From contig OMZG01000013.1 in the NCBI GenBank assembly GCA_900315505.1, positions 1 to 61,803 of the forward strand: a DNA stretch of 61,803 nt, in the 5' to 3' direction. This stretch comes from an uncultured Lachnospiraceae bacterium. Lineage in GTDB: Bacteria; Bacillota; Clostridia; Lachnospirales; Lachnospiraceae. The position numbers and the translations under genes were made by a program. A model generated the notes under the pieces. The model was not told the origin of the DNA, made no database searches, and worked only from the letters and a program-made list of their open reading frames with translations. Of the stretch, positions 44,869 to 53,967 are shown one piece after another (the stretch's first letter is position 1; every line of letters starts with the position of its first letter).

Positions 44869-46335
44869 TTAAAGTGCACTCGGATTCTGTCCGCCCTTTG
44901 AGAGAAGATCCATCTTCATCTCATAATACCTCGGACTCATATCCACATAATGTCTGTGAGGGTTCTCGAAACGCTGTTCCTCAGGCCATATCTCATTATC
45001 CAGCTGGCTTCTGACATACGACTGTATCTCACGGACATTCGGAAGCTCGCATATAAGGCTTCCATCGTGAATTATATGCTGCTGTAAGGATTTCTTCGTG
45101 CAGCCGGAGAATTCCCTTACCTTCCAGGGCTCGATCGGATCTACAAAGCGGTATGGCTCATCAACATTTACCTCTTCACCATGACCGGTGATCAGATCTG
45201 CAATAGCATGTCCCTGCTTATCATAAATACGATATACATCCTTGAGTCCGGGATTCGTGATCTTTTCTACTGAATCAGAAATCTTTATCCTTGGTGAGAA
45301 TTCACCATTCTCCTCTACTGCACAGAGCTTGAATACAGCTCCGAACACAGGTTCAGAACGGCTCGTAATAAGTCTCTCACCTACACCGAATGAATCCACC
45401 TGACCACCCTGGTCGAGAATGGACTTGATAGTATATTCATCAAGACTGTTGCTGATCACAATCTTAGCATCAGTAAATCCTGCTTCATCAAGCATCTGAC
45501 GCGACTTCTGGGTGAGATATCCCAGATCTCCTGAATCAATTCGGATTCCATAGTTACTGCTCCCTATCCCCTTTTCCCTCATTTCCTTAAATACCTGAAT
45601 AGCATGAGGAACTCCCTGTTTCAGCACATCATAGGTATCAACTAGCAGAATGCAGTTATTCGGATAGATAGAGGCAAACTTTCTAAAGGCCGTGAGCTCA
45701 TCCTGATAGAACATGATGAAGCTGTGCGCCATAGTACCGCCTAAGGGTATATCAAAATACTGTCCGGCAGACACAGTGGCCGTACCCTTCACGCCACCGA
45801 TAAAAGCAGCCCTTGCTCCATAGATAGCTGCGTCATTATTGTGTGCCCTTCTGGCGCCGAAGTCTGAAACAGCCCGTCCCTTTGCGGAGCGCACTATCCT
45901 CTGTGCCTTCGTGGCTATAAGACTCTGGTGATTGACCTGCGCCAGAATCTCAGTCTCGACAAGCTGCGCCTGTACAAGAGGCGCAACAACTGTGACAATA
46001 GGCTGGCCCGGATACATGATCGTACCCTCAGGATATGCATATACATCACCGGTGAATCTGAAATCAGACAGATATTCGAGGAACTTATCATCAAACTGGT
46101 TCAGGCTTCTCAGATAATCTATGTCCTCCTTCTCGAAGTGCATTCCCTGCAGATATTCCACTATCTGCTCAAGTCCTGCAAAAATAGAGAATCCACCGCC
46201 ATCAGGATTCTTCCTGTAAAAAACATCAAAGGCTACCCTCGTATCCTCATTCTCTGACAGAAAATATCCGTTGGCCATAGTCAGCTCATACAGATCCATC
46301 ATCATTGAGATATTGCGCTTGTCATAGATATTCAT
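44869..46335 (-). CDS. pncB: nicotinate phosphoribosyltransferase
   Basis: The 488-residue enzyme makes nicotinate mononucleotide in NAD salvage. MMMDLYELTMANGYF, the active-site region FGARRAHNNDAAIYGARAAF (with the conserved His phosphorylation region AHSFIMF) and GIRIDSGDLGYL are present. The ATG overlaps the GH3 stop by four bases (ATGA). Clostridial members of this length are common. Confidence 0.95.
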   Translation of the reverse strand: MNIYDKRNISMMMDLYELTMANGYFLSENEDTRVAFDVFYRKNPDGGGFSIFAGLEQIVEYLQGMHFEKEDIDYLRSLNQFDDKFLEYLSDFRFTGDVYAYPEGTIMYPGQPIVTVVAPLVQAQLVETEILAQVNHQSLIATKAQRIVRSAKGRAVSDFGARRAHNNDAAIYGARAAFIGGVKGTATVSAGQYFDIPLGGTMAHSFIMFYQDELTAFRKFASIYPNNCILLVDTYDVLKQGVPHAIQVFKEMREKGIGSSNYGIRIDSGDLGYLTQKSRQMLDEAGFTDAKIVISNSLDEYTIKSILDQGGQVDSFGVGERLITSRSEPVFGAVFKLCAVEENGEFSPRIKISDSVEKITNPGLKDVYRIYDKQGHAIADLITGHGEEVNVDEPYRFVDPIEPWKVREFSGCTKKSLQQHIIHDGSLICELPNVREIQSYVRSQLDNEIWPEEQRFENPHRHYVDMSPRYYEMKMDLLSKGGQNPSAL

Positions 46336-48764
46336 TTATCTTCCTCGTTTCCAGCCAGAGCCAGCAAATGTGATACATTGATCTCGAGCTGCTCTCTTGT
46401 AACTGTTCCAAGTGAAAGCCCTGAAAGTATATCTTCATAATCATGTCTTCCGCCCGGCATGAACAGCGAGTTGCCTGCGGCAGCAACCTTTGCCGGCTCC
46501 GGATAATGATATGATGAATCCTTTTCGGCCATACCAGGAACTACCCAGTCAGTCATTACTGCACCCCTGAATCCGAACTCACTGCGGAGAATATCGGTGA
46601 TCAGTCCATGCCTCTCCATTGAATGAATTCCGTTTATCAGGTTGTAGCTTGACATTACAGTTCCCGGATGGGATTCCCTGACAGCAATCTCAAAGCCCCG
46701 GAGATAAATCTCTCTCATTGCACGCTCTGAGACCACGGAATTATTTACCATCCTGTTTGTCTCCTGATTATTGGCGGCATAATGCTTGATGCAGGTATAT
46801 CTGCCAGGATGCTTCTGCACCCCATTAGTGATCGCTGCCGCAAAATATCCGGCCACAACCGGGTCCTCTGAATAATATTCGAAATTTCTTCCACATCTGA
46901 TATCACGCTGGATATTAAGTGCCGGGGCAAGCCATACATCGACACCGAAGGTCTCCATCTCGCTTCCGACTATGTCTCCGCACTCCTCAGCAAAAGGAAT
47001 ATCAAAGCTCTGTGCGATTGCTGTACCGATAGGGATTGCTGTCGCGAACTGATACTTTATCTGTCCGCCCTCTCTGGTACGCTTCTCTGCGTCCCTGAGC
47101 CTGATACCAGGAATCACCTGTGCAGCCTTTGGCAGGAAATCCATGAAGTCGTTAAGCATAGGATTGCCGTATGAATATGTACCCTTATCATCTACGCCGA
47201 TCTTCCTGTCAAGCCTGAGTCCGGCTGGTCCATCGGAGAGCACCAGTGCTCTGATGCCCTTGTCAGCAAATTTTCCGCAGGTCTCTCCTGCACTTCCCGG
47301 AACCCTCTGACCTGCATCTCCTATCACGAAGCCCTTCTTATCGTCGTTGAAGGCTCCTACGGATAAAAGTGCAAGGTCCTCGTCTGACATTTCCTTTACG
47401 CGTGGATCTATTTCTTCCTTCGCATTATAATCAACCTCCACGCATGGTATATCATCCTGAGTCAGCTCAATTACAGGAAGAGAGGTATCATACGTCCTGT
47501 CTGATCTCTCAGGTCTGTAATCCTGGAAATCAGGGAAGTCGAGGAGATTGCGAACACCCTTTGTCACTATCTCCGATGCCGCATGAAGCACGCATACTTC
47601 CTTTGTATCCTCTACACTTTCACCCACAGATACCACATAGTCACCGGCAGGAAGCACATACCTGCCATTCTGTGTATCGTAGGTAGCTATATCTCTAAGA
47701 TCTATTCTTATGTCAACCGACCTTTCACTGCCTGCATCAATAGTCTTCGACTTGGTGAATCCTCCCAGCACCCTTGCAGGCTCATCGAATTTATTATCAG
47801 GCACGGACACATAAGCCAGAACAGCCTCACGTCCGGCATAGTCACCTGTATTCTTTACCCTTGCATTTACGGTGAGAATTTCACCAGACAGTGACGCATC
47901 CTCAGGAGTCACAGCGAAATCTGTATAGCTTTTTCCATAGCCGAACGGGAAAAGCGGCTTTACTCCGGCTGTCTCATAATACCTGTAGCCGACATATACT
48001 CCCTCCTCATAATGAGTATCATTTAGATCTCCGAAATCGCCTATCTGCTCATGGTCCTTCCATGCTATCCATGAAGCAGTAAGCTTTCCCGATGGGTCAG
48101 CCCTTCCGAGAAGAATATCTGCGAGCACAACTCCAGTGACAGCCCCAATCTGTGACAGCAGAAGGATATTGTCGACTGCATCTGCTATCGGTGAAAGGTC
48201 GATAGGAGCACCCACATTGAGGACAAGCATGAATTTATTATAGTTCGCCCTTATCTGTAAGATATCGCTGATCTCTGTCTTCGTGAGAAGTATATCACCT
48301 CTTACCGGTCTTCTGTCATTTCCCTCACCGCAGGTACGTGACAGCACATATATGGCCACATCACCACTTCCAACAGGAATGTCATATTCCGGCTCCGGAT
48401 CCACCTTTCCCATGGAATACATGGAAACGCTCATTCCTGAACCAGCTGCTTCCTGCTTTATCTGCTTGACAAATCTCTCGCGCTCGGTCTTTCTTACCTC
48501 ATCATAGGCATCCATCCACCCGGGATTAGTGATCGTAAATCCGGCCTTTTCCAGCCCCTTCTCTGCTGTCACATAGAATCTGGAATTCACATTACCTGAC
48601 CCGGTTCCGCCCTTCAGGGTACATCTTGCGCCATTGCCGTAAAGTGCAATCTCACACGGTGCCTCAAGCGGAAAGTCCTTATTTCTCTTGAGAAAAAGTG
48701 TACATCCTGCCGCATCTCGTCTCATCTGTCTCAGATGCTTCTTTTCATAGTCATAAAGCTTCAT
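46332..48764 (-). CDS. GH3 family glycosidase with reversed domain order
   Basis: The 810-residue enzyme has the alpha/beta-sandwich GH3 C domain first (about 1-290), a fibronectin-like domain (about 295-395, VKNTGDYAGREAVLAYVS) and the TIM-barrel GH3 N domain last (about 460-790). The barrel has the substrate-binding KHYAANNQE and the nucleophile Asp739 in GAVMTDW. This reversal is known from Butyrivibrio and Ruminococcus beta-glucosidases. There is no signal peptide, so it is probably cytoplasmic. The substrate is most likely a beta-glucoside, but beta-xyloside or other cannot be excluded. Confidence 0.93.
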   Translation of the reverse strand: MKLYDYEKKHLRQMRRDAAGCTLFLKRNKDFPLEAPCEIALYGNGARCTLKGGTGSGNVNSRFYVTAEKGLEKAGFTITNPGWMDAYDEVRKTERERFVKQIKQEAAGSGMSVSMYSMGKVDPEPEYDIPVGSGDVAIYVLSRTCGEGNDRRPVRGDILLTKTEISDILQIRANYNKFMLVLNVGAPIDLSPIADAVDNILLLSQIGAVTGVVLADILLGRADPSGKLTASWIAWKDHEQIGDFGDLNDTHYEEGVYVGYRYYETAGVKPLFPFGYGKSYTDFAVTPEDASLSGEILTVNARVKNTGDYAGREAVLAYVSVPDNKFDEPARVLGGFTKSKTIDAGSERSVDIRIDLRDIATYDTQNGRYVLPAGDYVVSVGESVEDTKEVCVLHAASEIVTKGVRNLLDFPDFQDYRPERSDRTYDTSLPVIELTQDDIPCVEVDYNAKEEIDPRVKEMSDEDLALLSVGAFNDDKKGFVIGDAGQRVPGSAGETCGKFADKGIRALVLSDGPAGLRLDRKIGVDDKGTYSYGNPMLNDFMDFLPKAAQVIPGIRLRDAEKRTREGGQIKYQFATAIPIGTAIAQSFDIPFAEECGDIVGSEMETFGVDVWLAPALNIQRDIRCGRNFEYYSEDPVVAGYFAAAITNGVQKHPGRYTCIKHYAANNQETNRMVNNSVVSERAMREIYLRGFEIAVRESHPGTVMSSYNLINGIHSMERHGLITDILRSEFGFRGAVMTDWVVPGMAEKDSSYHYPEPAKVAAAGNSLFMPGGRHDYEDILSGLSLGTVTREQLEINVSHLLALAGNEEDK

Positions 48765-48774
48765 TATAACCTCC

Positions 48775-49464
48775 TTATACCGTTATTCCCCTGTATCTCT
48801 CCATCATGGTCGCAAACAGCTCCGCCGTACCTGGCGGAGTATAGGTGATGGCATTAGCCCCTGCAGCAACAGTCTCCCTGATATGCTCCGGAGTATTGCC
48901 TCCGCTTGCTATGATAGGCACATCCGGAAAGCTTTCTCTGATATGCGCCACTACCCTCGGCGTATCTGCTGCACATGCCACATTCAGTATTGATGCACCA
49001 GCCTCGAGACGTGCCTTGATATCTGTATTGATACTGGTCACCGTAATAACCACCGGTATATCAACTGTCTTTGATACAGCGAGCAGATTCACGTTCTTGA
49101 TAGGCGAATTGAGCACTATCCCCATAGCGCCGCTTGACTCCATATCCTTTGCCAGTCCTATGGTTCTCACCCCATGCGTCGTCCCGCCGCCTACTCCGGC
49201 AAAAACCGGTATATACGAATACTTGATCACAGCATCGCCAATAGCTGTCTGTGGTGTAAAAGGATATACTGCAAAAACAGCGTCTGCATTGCAGTTCCTG
49301 ATGATCGCAAGATCCGTGGTAAATACGAGCGTCTTTATCCTTCTGCCGAATATCACGATACCAGAAGCCGCCCTCGCTTCTTCCGGAATCGCTACTATAT
49401 TATGTCTGAGCTTTGTCTCAATGACAGGCCTTTTCTTCTCTTTAACCACTAATTCTTCAGCCAC
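48775..49464 (-). CDS. TIM-barrel hydrolase-like protein
   Basis: The 229-residue protein reads as a (beta/alpha)8 barrel with phosphate-binding-like ends, for example IPVFAGVGGGTTHG, GAMGIVLNSPIKNVN, GASILNVACAADTP and FPDVPIIASGGNTPEHIRET. Related proteins are annotated only as hydrolases. The conserved IASGGNTPEHI segment resembles phosphate grippers of ribulose-phosphate-binding barrels. The start codon is GTG with AGGAG upstream. It lies between the 84 aa protein and the GH3 enzyme; a role in sugar or aromatic metabolism is a guess. Confidence 0.8.
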   Translation of the reverse strand: MAEELVVKEKKRPVIETKLRHNIVAIPEEARAASGIVIFGRRIKTLVFTTDLAIIRNCNADAVFAVYPFTPQTAIGDAVIKYSYIPVFAGVGGGTTHGVRTIGLAKDMESSGAMGIVLNSPIKNVNLLAVSKTVDIPVVITVTSINTDIKARLEAGASILNVACAADTPRVVAHIRESFPDVPIIASGGNTPEHIRETVAAGANAITYTPPGTAELFATMMERYRGITV

Positions 49465-49472
49465 CTTTTCTC

Positions 49473-49727
49473 CTAACTTCTTTTCAACGCCTCAAACACA
49501 TTGATCTGAGCCGCTATCCTTTTCAGCTCATCAAGATTGGTCTTCATGTAGAAACGGAGCGCTGCAATCTCCTCATCACTGAATCCATCGTTTTTCGTGA
49601 TCTCACATGACGGAATCATCCCCTCGGCACTTCTCTTCCCATCCGAGAATGTCACGTATGCGTATTTACTTTTGACTGACTTATCCGTGCATATAGCAGA
49701 CACAGTCATCTTTATAGATTCATCCAT
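49473..49727 (-). CDS. 84 aa conserved-looking protein of unknown function
   Basis: The protein has an N-terminal beta-rich half (KYAYVTFSDGKRSAEGMIPS) and a C-terminal helical half (SDEEIAALRFYMKTNLDELK). AGGAG lies seven bases before the ATG. It has no signal peptide or membrane helix. It leads the unit with the TIM-barrel protein and the GH3 enzyme. I do not recognise it. Confidence 0.7.
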   Translation of the reverse strand: MDESIKMTVSAICTDKSVKSKYAYVTFSDGKRSAEGMIPSCEITKNDGFSDEEIAALRFYMKTNLDELKRIAAQINVFEALKRS

Positions 49728-49743
49728 ATGCAGTCTCCTGAAA

Positions 49744-49776
49744 AGATGAAAAATGGACCTGTCCCCTTTTTCATCT
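49744..49776. repeat. REP-like palindrome with CTGTCCCC core
   Basis: AGATGAAAAA (49744-49753) and TTTTTCATCT (49767-49776) are a perfect 10-base inverted repeat around TGGACCTGTCCCC, which contains an inner GGAC/GTCC stem. It sits between groEL and the 84 aa gene. Confidence 0.7.
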
Positions 49777-49800
49777 AAAATATTTTACAACAAAATATGG

Positions 49801-49837
49801 CAAAAATAAAGACCGGCAGGAGCTTTTCCTGTCGGCC
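49801..49837 (-). terminator. intrinsic terminator of groES-groEL
   Basis: GACCGGCAGGA (49811-49821) pairs with TCCTGTCGGCC (49827-49837), 11 bp with two G-U pairs and a five-base loop. A T-rich run on the minus strand (complement of 49801-49810) follows. Confidence 0.87.
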
Positions 49838-49865
49838 TGAAAAATTTAGTTTTCCCTACTATCGA

Positions 49866-51512
<1,647 letters not shown>

Positions 51513-51518
51513 CTATTA

Positions 51519-51791
51519 TTACTCAACAATAGCAAGAATATCATCCTGCTTTACAATAATGTACTCTTCATCATCAAGCTTGACATTGGTTCCGGCATAT
51601 TTGCTGTAAACAACCTTCTGTCCGGCCTTGACCTGCATTGTGACATCCTTTGTTCCAGGACCAACTGCAATGACCTCTGCCTCCTGTGGCTTCTCCTTAG
51701 CGCTGTCAGCAAGGATGATGCCTGACTTGGTCTTCTCCTCAGCCTCTAACTGCTTCAAAACTACCCGGTCTGATAACGGATTCAGTTTCAT
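51519..51791 (-). CDS. groES: co-chaperonin GroES
   Basis: The 90-residue Hsp10 caps GroEL. MKLNPLSDRVVLKQLEAEEK and the mobile loop TKSGIILADSAKEKP are typical, as are GTKDVTMQVKAGQKVVYSKYAG and the end VKQDDILAIVE. The operon is under CIRCE control. Confidence 0.98.
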   Translation of the reverse strand: MKLNPLSDRVVLKQLEAEEKTKSGIILADSAKEKPQEAEVIAVGPGTKDVTMQVKAGQKVVYSKYAGTNVKLDDEEYIIVKQDDILAIVE

Positions 51792-51836
51792 GATGAATAC
51801 CTCCTTGTGTCTTAAATATTTATCTCTTTAATCTTG

Positions 51837-51863
51837 TTAGCACTCAATTTGGTGGAGTGCTAA
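51837..51863. promoter_or_regulatory. CIRCE element (HrcA operator)
   Basis: TTAGCACTC-N9-GAGTGCTAA is a perfect CIRCE inverted repeat, about 45 bases before the groES ATG and directly downstream of the predicted start site. HrcA would bind it and repress groESL until heat stress. The hrcA gene is not in the window. Confidence 0.97.
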
Positions 51864-51875
51864 CTGACAAGATAT

Positions 51876-51904
51876 ATAATAGTTTTTTGTACGCGGGTAA
51901 TCAA
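51876..51904 (-). promoter_or_regulatory. groESL promoter
   Basis: TTGATT (51904-51899) and TATTAT (51881-51876) are 17 bases apart on the minus strand. The predicted start (about 51869) is just upstream of CIRCE. From 51905 to 51994 I see only AT-rich DNA. Confidence 0.75.
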
Positions 51905-51994
51905 ATTCAAAAATCTATATATATTCTGCAATAATCATCATTATTCTTATTTATTCGATGCATTACTCTTATTTTCATAAATTTGCAAAAAAAG

Positions 51995-52031
51995 TAAAAA
52001 ATATGACAGTGAAATAATCTTCCACTGCCAT
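51995..52031 (-). terminator. intrinsic terminator after the nitrilase-HD gene
   Basis: ATGACAGTG (52003-52011) pairs with CACTGCCAT (52023-52031), 9 bp with one G-U, 11-base loop. A T run on the minus strand follows. Confidence 0.82.
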
Positions 52032-52040
52032 ACATATCAG

Positions 52041-53390
52041 CTACTGCAACGGCCACATCTGACGGAACAGTTTCTTTCCGGTCTCAGTCCGGAAAATTTT
52101 TTCAAAAGCATTCTCACGTGCCTTTTCATCAATATCATCCTCGTATATATTTACAAGGAAATCTGCCTCTACAAGAATCTGGTAATCAATCCCATCTATA
52201 TTAGTATATGTATGATGATGTCCTACAAGATAAGACACACGGTTTACGACCTCATCAGGGAAACCCATATCACGAAGCAGCTTCACTGCCTCAGGCGCTC
52301 CAAGCTTCTCCTGCAGCCTGCCAGCTGTCGAATGGAAGCTCTTCTCAGCCTTGTGAATGCCGATATCATGAACCATTGCAGCAATTTCCGTGATCTGTCT
52401 CACCTTAAGCGGCAGATGCTCTCCAACAGCAATCAGATGTGCATAGTAATAGACCTTGGTGAAATGCTGAATCCTCTTCGGATCACCCTCGTCATAGTCA
52501 GCCATTGCCATATACACATCTTCTATTGATGGTTCTTTTTCCAGAGAGATCTCTTCAGCCTCAAAATCATAGACCTGTCTGTCAGGCACACAGAATCCTA
52601 TATACGGTCTTTTCTGTCTTGCCCTGAGTGCCTCTCCGGTATCTATATCGCAGAGTATCAGATCTTCTTCGGCACCACCCCGAGCAAGTACCCTGCCATC
52701 AGGGTCCACAACAAGTGAATCTCCGGCAAATGTCAGCTCATTTTCCTCACCGACACGATTGGCCATGGCAATGAAAACATTATTCTGATATGCCTCGGCA
52801 ATGATCTCAGCCTTGAATACATCAAGCGGCTCTGAAGTCAGATTGGCAGTCGGGATCAGTATCAGCTCAGCACCGGCAAGAGCGCAGGCCCTGATACTTT
52901 CCGGAATATGCCTGTCAAAGCAGATCACGACCCCGATATTGCCAAATGGCATTGGGAACACACGGAACGGCTCCTCTGACGGATGATAGTAATCACCTTC
53001 ATAGAAATTCTCTGCTGTGAAGATATTGTGCATATCACTAGTCCCAACAAGTCTTCCGGTCTTTTCAAAGAAATATGACCTGTCGAATAATCTGCCTTCA
53101 TCCTCTTTCACATAGAAATTCGGAACAAGATAGATGCCGTTTTCCCTGGCAGCATCTGAAAACTGAGTCAGAATCTGCGCATCTTTTTCAATAGAAAAAG
53201 CATCCGGCTTTATCCCCATCCCTTCAAGAAGTCTCGATGGATACTGAGGAAAGAACGGAGTCAGTGTCAGCTCTGGGTACAGCAGCAGATCAGCCCCGGC
53301 CTTAGCCGCCTGACCAGCGATTGCAAGTGATTTCTTTTCATTGACTCTCTTGTCGATGTCCATCTGCATCTGTGCAAGTGCTATCTTCAT
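52041..53390 (-). CDS. nitrilase-superfamily amidase fused to an HD hydrolase domain
   Basis: The 449-residue protein has a carbon-nitrogen hydrolase domain (about 1-265): Glu40 in LLLYPELTL and the nucleophile Cys157 in GVVICFDRHIPES. Where nitrilases have a catalytic Lys (YRKxH), this sequence reads GTSDMHN, so Lys may be missing or displaced. From about 305 an HD-domain follows, with KVYYYAHLIAVGE, IAAMVHDIGIHKAE and VGHHHTYTNIDG carrying the metal-binding His/Asp. Nitrilase-HD fusions are unusual. It overlaps the thioesterase gene by four bases. Confidence 0.85.
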   Translation of the reverse strand: MKIALAQMQMDIDKRVNEKKSLAIAGQAAKAGADLLLYPELTLTPFFPQYPSRLLEGMGIKPDAFSIEKDAQILTQFSDAARENGIYLVPNFYVKEDEGRLFDRSYFFEKTGRLVGTSDMHNIFTAENFYEGDYYHPSEEPFRVFPMPFGNIGVVICFDRHIPESIRACALAGAELILIPTANLTSEPLDVFKAEIIAEAYQNNVFIAMANRVGEENELTFAGDSLVVDPDGRVLARGGAEEDLILCDIDTGEALRARQKRPYIGFCVPDRQVYDFEAEEISLEKEPSIEDVYMAMADYDEGDPKRIQHFTKVYYYAHLIAVGEHLPLKVRQITEIAAMVHDIGIHKAEKSFHSTAGRLQEKLGAPEAVKLLRDMGFPDEVVNRVSYLVGHHHTYTNIDGIDYQILVEADFLVNIYEDDIDEKARENAFEKIFRTETGKKLFRQMWPLQ

Positions 53391-53773
53391 GCTTTTTTGC
53401 CTTCAGCTTTCTGTACAAACTTATCATCAGTAACTATGAATCTCTCATGAGTGCCTCTGCCGATAAGACCGGCATCATCATAGGCTTCCCATGAAAATGT
53501 GAGCTTTCTTCTGTCAACAGCAATAAGCGTCGTCTTCGCAGTCACCTTAAGTCCCTTCGGTGTGGCAGACTCATGTGACAGGGTCATAGCAGTCCCGACA
53601 GTCGACTGTCCGTCTTCCAGCTCAGGAGCCACAGAGCTCCATGCAGCCTTTTCCACAAGAGCTACCATCGCAGGCGTCGCAAACACCGGCAGCGTCCCGC
53701 TCCCCATATTTATAGCAGTATTTTCATCATTAACAACAGCACTGGCCTCACCAGTAATACCTTCTTTTAACAT
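53387..53773 (-). CDS. FlK-like hotdog thioesterase
   Basis: The 128-residue hotdog-fold protein resembles fluoroacetyl-CoA thioesterase FlK. It has Thr33 and Glu41 in FATPAMVALVEKAA, and His67 in LSHESATPKG, matching the FlK catalytic Thr, Glu and His. FlK relatives hydrolyse short acyl-CoA esters; fluoroacetate specificity cannot be inferred. It is translationally coupled to the nitrilase-HD protein. Confidence 0.85.
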   Translation of the reverse strand: MLKEGITGEASAVVNDENTAINMGSGTLPVFATPAMVALVEKAAWSSVAPELEDGQSTVGTAMTLSHESATPKGLKVTAKTTLIAVDRRKLTFSWEAYDDAGLIGRGTHERFIVTDDKFVQKAEGKKA

Positions 53774-53802
53774 ATCACAATTTCTCCTTTCGGTTTTAAC
53801 AT

Positions 53803-53831
53803 ATAATAACCAAAAATCACAGTCATTTCAA
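53803..53831 (-). promoter_or_regulatory. promoter of the thioesterase/nitrilase-HD operon
   Basis: TTGAAA (53831-53826) and TATTAT (53808-53803) are 17 bases apart on the minus strand, about 30 bases before the ATG at 53773. Confidence 0.75.
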
Positions 53832-53843
53832 GGAAGTACAGTA

Positions 53844-53859
53844 AACCGTCTGAACGGTT
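53844..53859. promoter_or_regulatory. inverted repeat between divergent promoters (possible operator)
   Basis: AACCGT-CTGA-ACGGTT is a perfect 6+6 inverted repeat, 13 bases upstream of the -35 box of the thioesterase promoter and about 35 bases before the likely nptA promoter. No known consensus fits. Confidence 0.5.
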
Positions 53860-53894
53860 ATAATGTTAAAAGTATGTAAAATAAAAATTAACTG

Positions 53895-53923
53895 TTGCAA
53901 CTGACACCAAAATCATTTAAACT
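53895..53923 (+). promoter_or_regulatory. possible nptA promoter
   Basis: TTGCAA (53895-53900) and TAAACT (53918-53923) are 17 bases apart on the plus strand, with an expected start about 38 bases before the ATG. The -10 box is weak. I saw no clear Pho box. Confidence 0.4.
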
Positions 53924-53967
53924 CTGTATGTAATTTCCGTGTGAAATCTATGTAAAGAGAGAAGAAA

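Noticed and set aside
48845-49504. 219-codon plus-strand ORF opposite the TIM-barrel gene
   Set aside because: Shadow frame; the minus-strand protein is coherent and has a proper ribosome site.
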